A DNA stretch of 64,000 bases from Gliomastix tumulicola (Eukaryota; Ascomycota; Sordariomycetes; Hypocreales; Bionectriaceae): positions 1,351,336-1,415,335 of the forward strand of contig BCHX01000006.1 in NCBI GenBank assembly GCA_001599755.1, read 5' to 3'. Shown here one piece after another: positions 62,278 to 64,000 of the stretch (position 1 is its first letter; each line of letters opens with the position of its first letter). The notes beneath the pieces were generated by a model. That model was not told where the DNA came from. It did not search any database and was given only the letters and a program-made list of their open reading frames with translations. The position numbers and the translations under genes were made by a program.

Positions 62278-62825
62278 AGCGACGGTCTCTAGATCCGGTG
62301 TAGCACAAGAATGGCTCTGCAACGAAGCTGGTCTAGGTTGTACGAAGAGAGGTTCTACTCGGTGCGAGACGGTGGCGGCGCTACGACGGCCATCTCTCTC
62401 TGGCGGGCTCTGCCAGTGGCCAATAGCCGGCGGCAATCGAGGCAAATTGCATGCTGGACCCTTGCTGCTTCGTATGCGAGTGCGCAGCCAAGATCTTGGA
62501 ACGATAAGTACCGTCTGCAGCGATGCGGCGTCGGTGACAGAAGATGCGCCTCTGCGGGCGTTCTTTGGGATGGAAAAGGCAGGAGGACGTGGGTGGGGCC
62601 ACATCGGACAGGATGGTATGACATAATAGTCTATTCAGCGTTCGCGACTTAATCCTGCACCTTCTCCATGCGTCTTACTGTCACCCCTCCAGCGGCAAGG
62701 CCGCTATCAGCCAAGCACGTTCCCATCGTCAACCTCACGCATCTCTTGCCTCCTTGTCCACTCTGAACTCCCACAGTCAGCCAGGATTGCATCCCACAAA
62801 CCGCATTTGCTCTGCACCGACGTGC
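62278..62825. promoter_or_regulatory. Divergent promoter region, acyltransferase/RAD1
   Basis: 548 bp with short frames only. No element identified. Confidence 0.55.
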
Positions 62826-64000
62826 ATGCCCCGCATGTCGACCAGCGATGCACCTCCTTCTGCCCAACCAGTGAAGCTCTCGCTGCCCCTGCAGTACCAG
62901 CAGGACCTCTTCCAGGAGCTGCGTGCCGAGGATGAGCTGGTCGTGCTTGCCCGTGGCCTGGGCCTGATGCGCCTGGTCACCAACCTGCTGCACTCGTACG
63001 ATGCGGCCGGCAACAACCTCATCGTCGTCGTCGGCGCCGAGGACCGCGAGAATAGCTGGATGGGCGAGGCCCTTGCCGAGCATGCCGCCATCAGCATGTC
63101 GCCCCGTGCACGCGGTCTGACCGTCGTGAACACGGACCTGCAGAGCGTCGGCGCCAGGGAGAAGATGTACGCCGCGGGCGGCATCTTCAGCGTCACCTCG
63201 CAGATCCTGGTCGTCGATGTTCTGACAGGCTTGCTGAACCCCGAGACCATCACTGGCCTCGTGGTCCTGCACGCTGACCGAGTCGTCGCCACCTCGCTCG
63301 AGGCCTTCATCCTAAGGGTATACCGCCAGAAGAACAAGGTTGGCTTCCTCAAGGCCTTCTCCGACAACCCGGATCCTTTTACTGTTGGGTTCTCGCCGCT
63401 GGCGACCATGATGAGGAATCTGTTCCTGCGGAAAGCATCTCTGTGGCCTAGATTCCATGTCACAGTAGCCCAGTCTCTGGAAGGGAAGAAGAAAGCCGAG
63501 GTGATCGAGCTGGAGGTCCCGATGACTGATGCTATGAGGGACATCCAGAACGCCATCATGGAGTGCGTCGAGGTCAGCATCCATGAGCTGAAGAAGGGCA
63601 ACTCGGGGTTGGAGATGGATGACTGGAACCTCGACAGTGCCCTCGTCAAGAACTTTGATGCCATTGTCCGGCGTCAGCTAGAGCCCAACTGGCACCGTGT
63701 TAGCTGGAAGACACGCCAGATTGTCAACGACCTGACGGTTCTCCGCGGCCTGCTGAGCTCCGTTCTGACCTACGATGCCGTGTCTTTCCTACAGAACCTC
63801 GACACCATCCATGCCGCACATTCGCCTCCGCCCGGGTCAACCAGGCAGACTCAGTCTCCGTGGCTGTTCCTCGACGCGGCGCAAACCATCTTTGATACAA
63901 CGCGGCGGCGTGTGTACTCAGCCAACGCCAAGAACGTCGGGCAAGACGACAATATTGACTCTCTCAAGCCGGTTCTGGAGGAGTTGCCGAAGTGGGCGAT
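62826..64000 (+). CDS. RAD1: DNA repair endonuclease subunit RAD1/XPF (5' part)
   Basis: Helicase-like N-terminal part of the XPF-ERCC1 (Rad1-Rad10) structure-specific nuclease of nucleotide excision repair. The frame is open from the ATG at 62826 (or 62835) to the window end, giving at least 391 residues, and the nuclease and HhH domains lie beyond it. Diagnostic sequence is LSLPLQYQQDLFQELRAEDELVV, ARGLGLMRLVTNLLHSYD, FSVTSQILVVDVLTG, GLVVLHADRVVATSLEAFILRVY and FLKAFSDNPDPFTVGFSPL. As in all XPF proteins the helicase fold lacks a working Walker A motif. No intron is needed in the visible part. Confidence 0.93.
   Translation, partial: MPRMSTSDAPPSAQPVKLSLPLQYQQDLFQELRAEDELVVLARGLGLMRLVTNLLHSYDAAGNNLIVVVGAEDRENSWMGEALAEHAAISMSPRARGLTVVNTDLQSVGAREKMYAAGGIFSVTSQILVVDVLTGLLNPETITGLVVLHADRVVATSLEAFILRVYRQKNKVGFLKAFSDNPDPFTVGFSPLATMMRNLFLRKASLWPRFHVTVAQSLEGKKKAEVIELEVPMTDAMRDIQNAIMECVEVSIHELKKGNSGLEMDDWNLDSALVKNFDAIVRRQLEPNWHRVSWKTRQIVNDLTVLRGLLSSVLTYDAVSFLQNLDTIHAAHSPPPGSTRQTQSPWLFLDAAQTIFDTTRRRVYSANAKNVGQDDNIDSLKPVLEELPKWA

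Noticed and set aside
1..64000. RIP-degraded transposon relics
   Set aside because: I looked for long AT-rich, stop-riddled repeats and found none. The AT-richer spacers are short and not repeated in the window.

Overview
The window reads as nuclear DNA of a filamentous ascomycete, most likely a Sordariomycete. Genes are split by short GT..AG introns of 50-120 nt, coding sequence is GC-rich at third positions, and the gene set is fungal: Zn2Cys6 regulator, quinate-type permease, RID-type DNA methyltransferase, Las17/WASP, exomer subunit Chs5, SSZ1 and Sen1. No bacterial operons, CRISPR arrays, rRNA or recognisable transposons were seen. The class is inferred from protein content only.

Layout. 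0.3-5 kb: an MFS quinate/sugar permease convergent with a Zn2Cys6 regulator. 6-7 kb: a secreted class-2-type lipase. 8-15.7 kb: elongation factor EAF, a GFA/CENP-V-fold protein, RNase P/MRP subunit POP1, and an NT-C2 protein whose 5' end is split into micro-exons. 16-22.6 kb: ribosome-associated chaperone SSZ1 divergent from exosome subunit RRP40, then a C2H2 zinc-finger protein with a predicted membrane anchor. 24-38 kb: an SF1 helicase-like protein, a RID-type cytosine methyltransferase and the very large Sen1 helicase. 38-51 kb: a 2.9 kb gene-poor stretch, a disordered fungal protein, a short-chain dehydrogenase, Chs5, a PL20 glucuronan lyase, a probable mitochondrial protein of unknown function and eIF1A. 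51.7-54.6 kb: Las17/WASP and a 66-residue protein. 55-62.3 kb: a PLP-dependent Cys/Met-metabolism-type enzyme divergent from a 2-oxoglutarate/Fe(II) dioxygenase, followed by a BAHD-type acyltransferase. 62.8 kb to the end: the 5' part of RAD1/XPF.

How the genes work together. Most are independent housekeeping genes. Three groupings look functional. The permease and the regulator may form a catabolic pair. The three enzymes at 55-62 kb, with no polyketide synthase or NRPS beside them, look like a compact unassigned amino-acid-derived metabolite cluster and are my best candidate for an undescribed system. The membrane-anchored C2H2 protein, with a cluster of GGTACC sites upstream of its start, is the best candidate for an undescribed regulatory mechanism.

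Exon boundaries were placed by hand from splice consensus plus reading frame. Where they are ambiguous (EAF intron, RID and helicase 5' ends, Sen1 3' introns) the entry says so.
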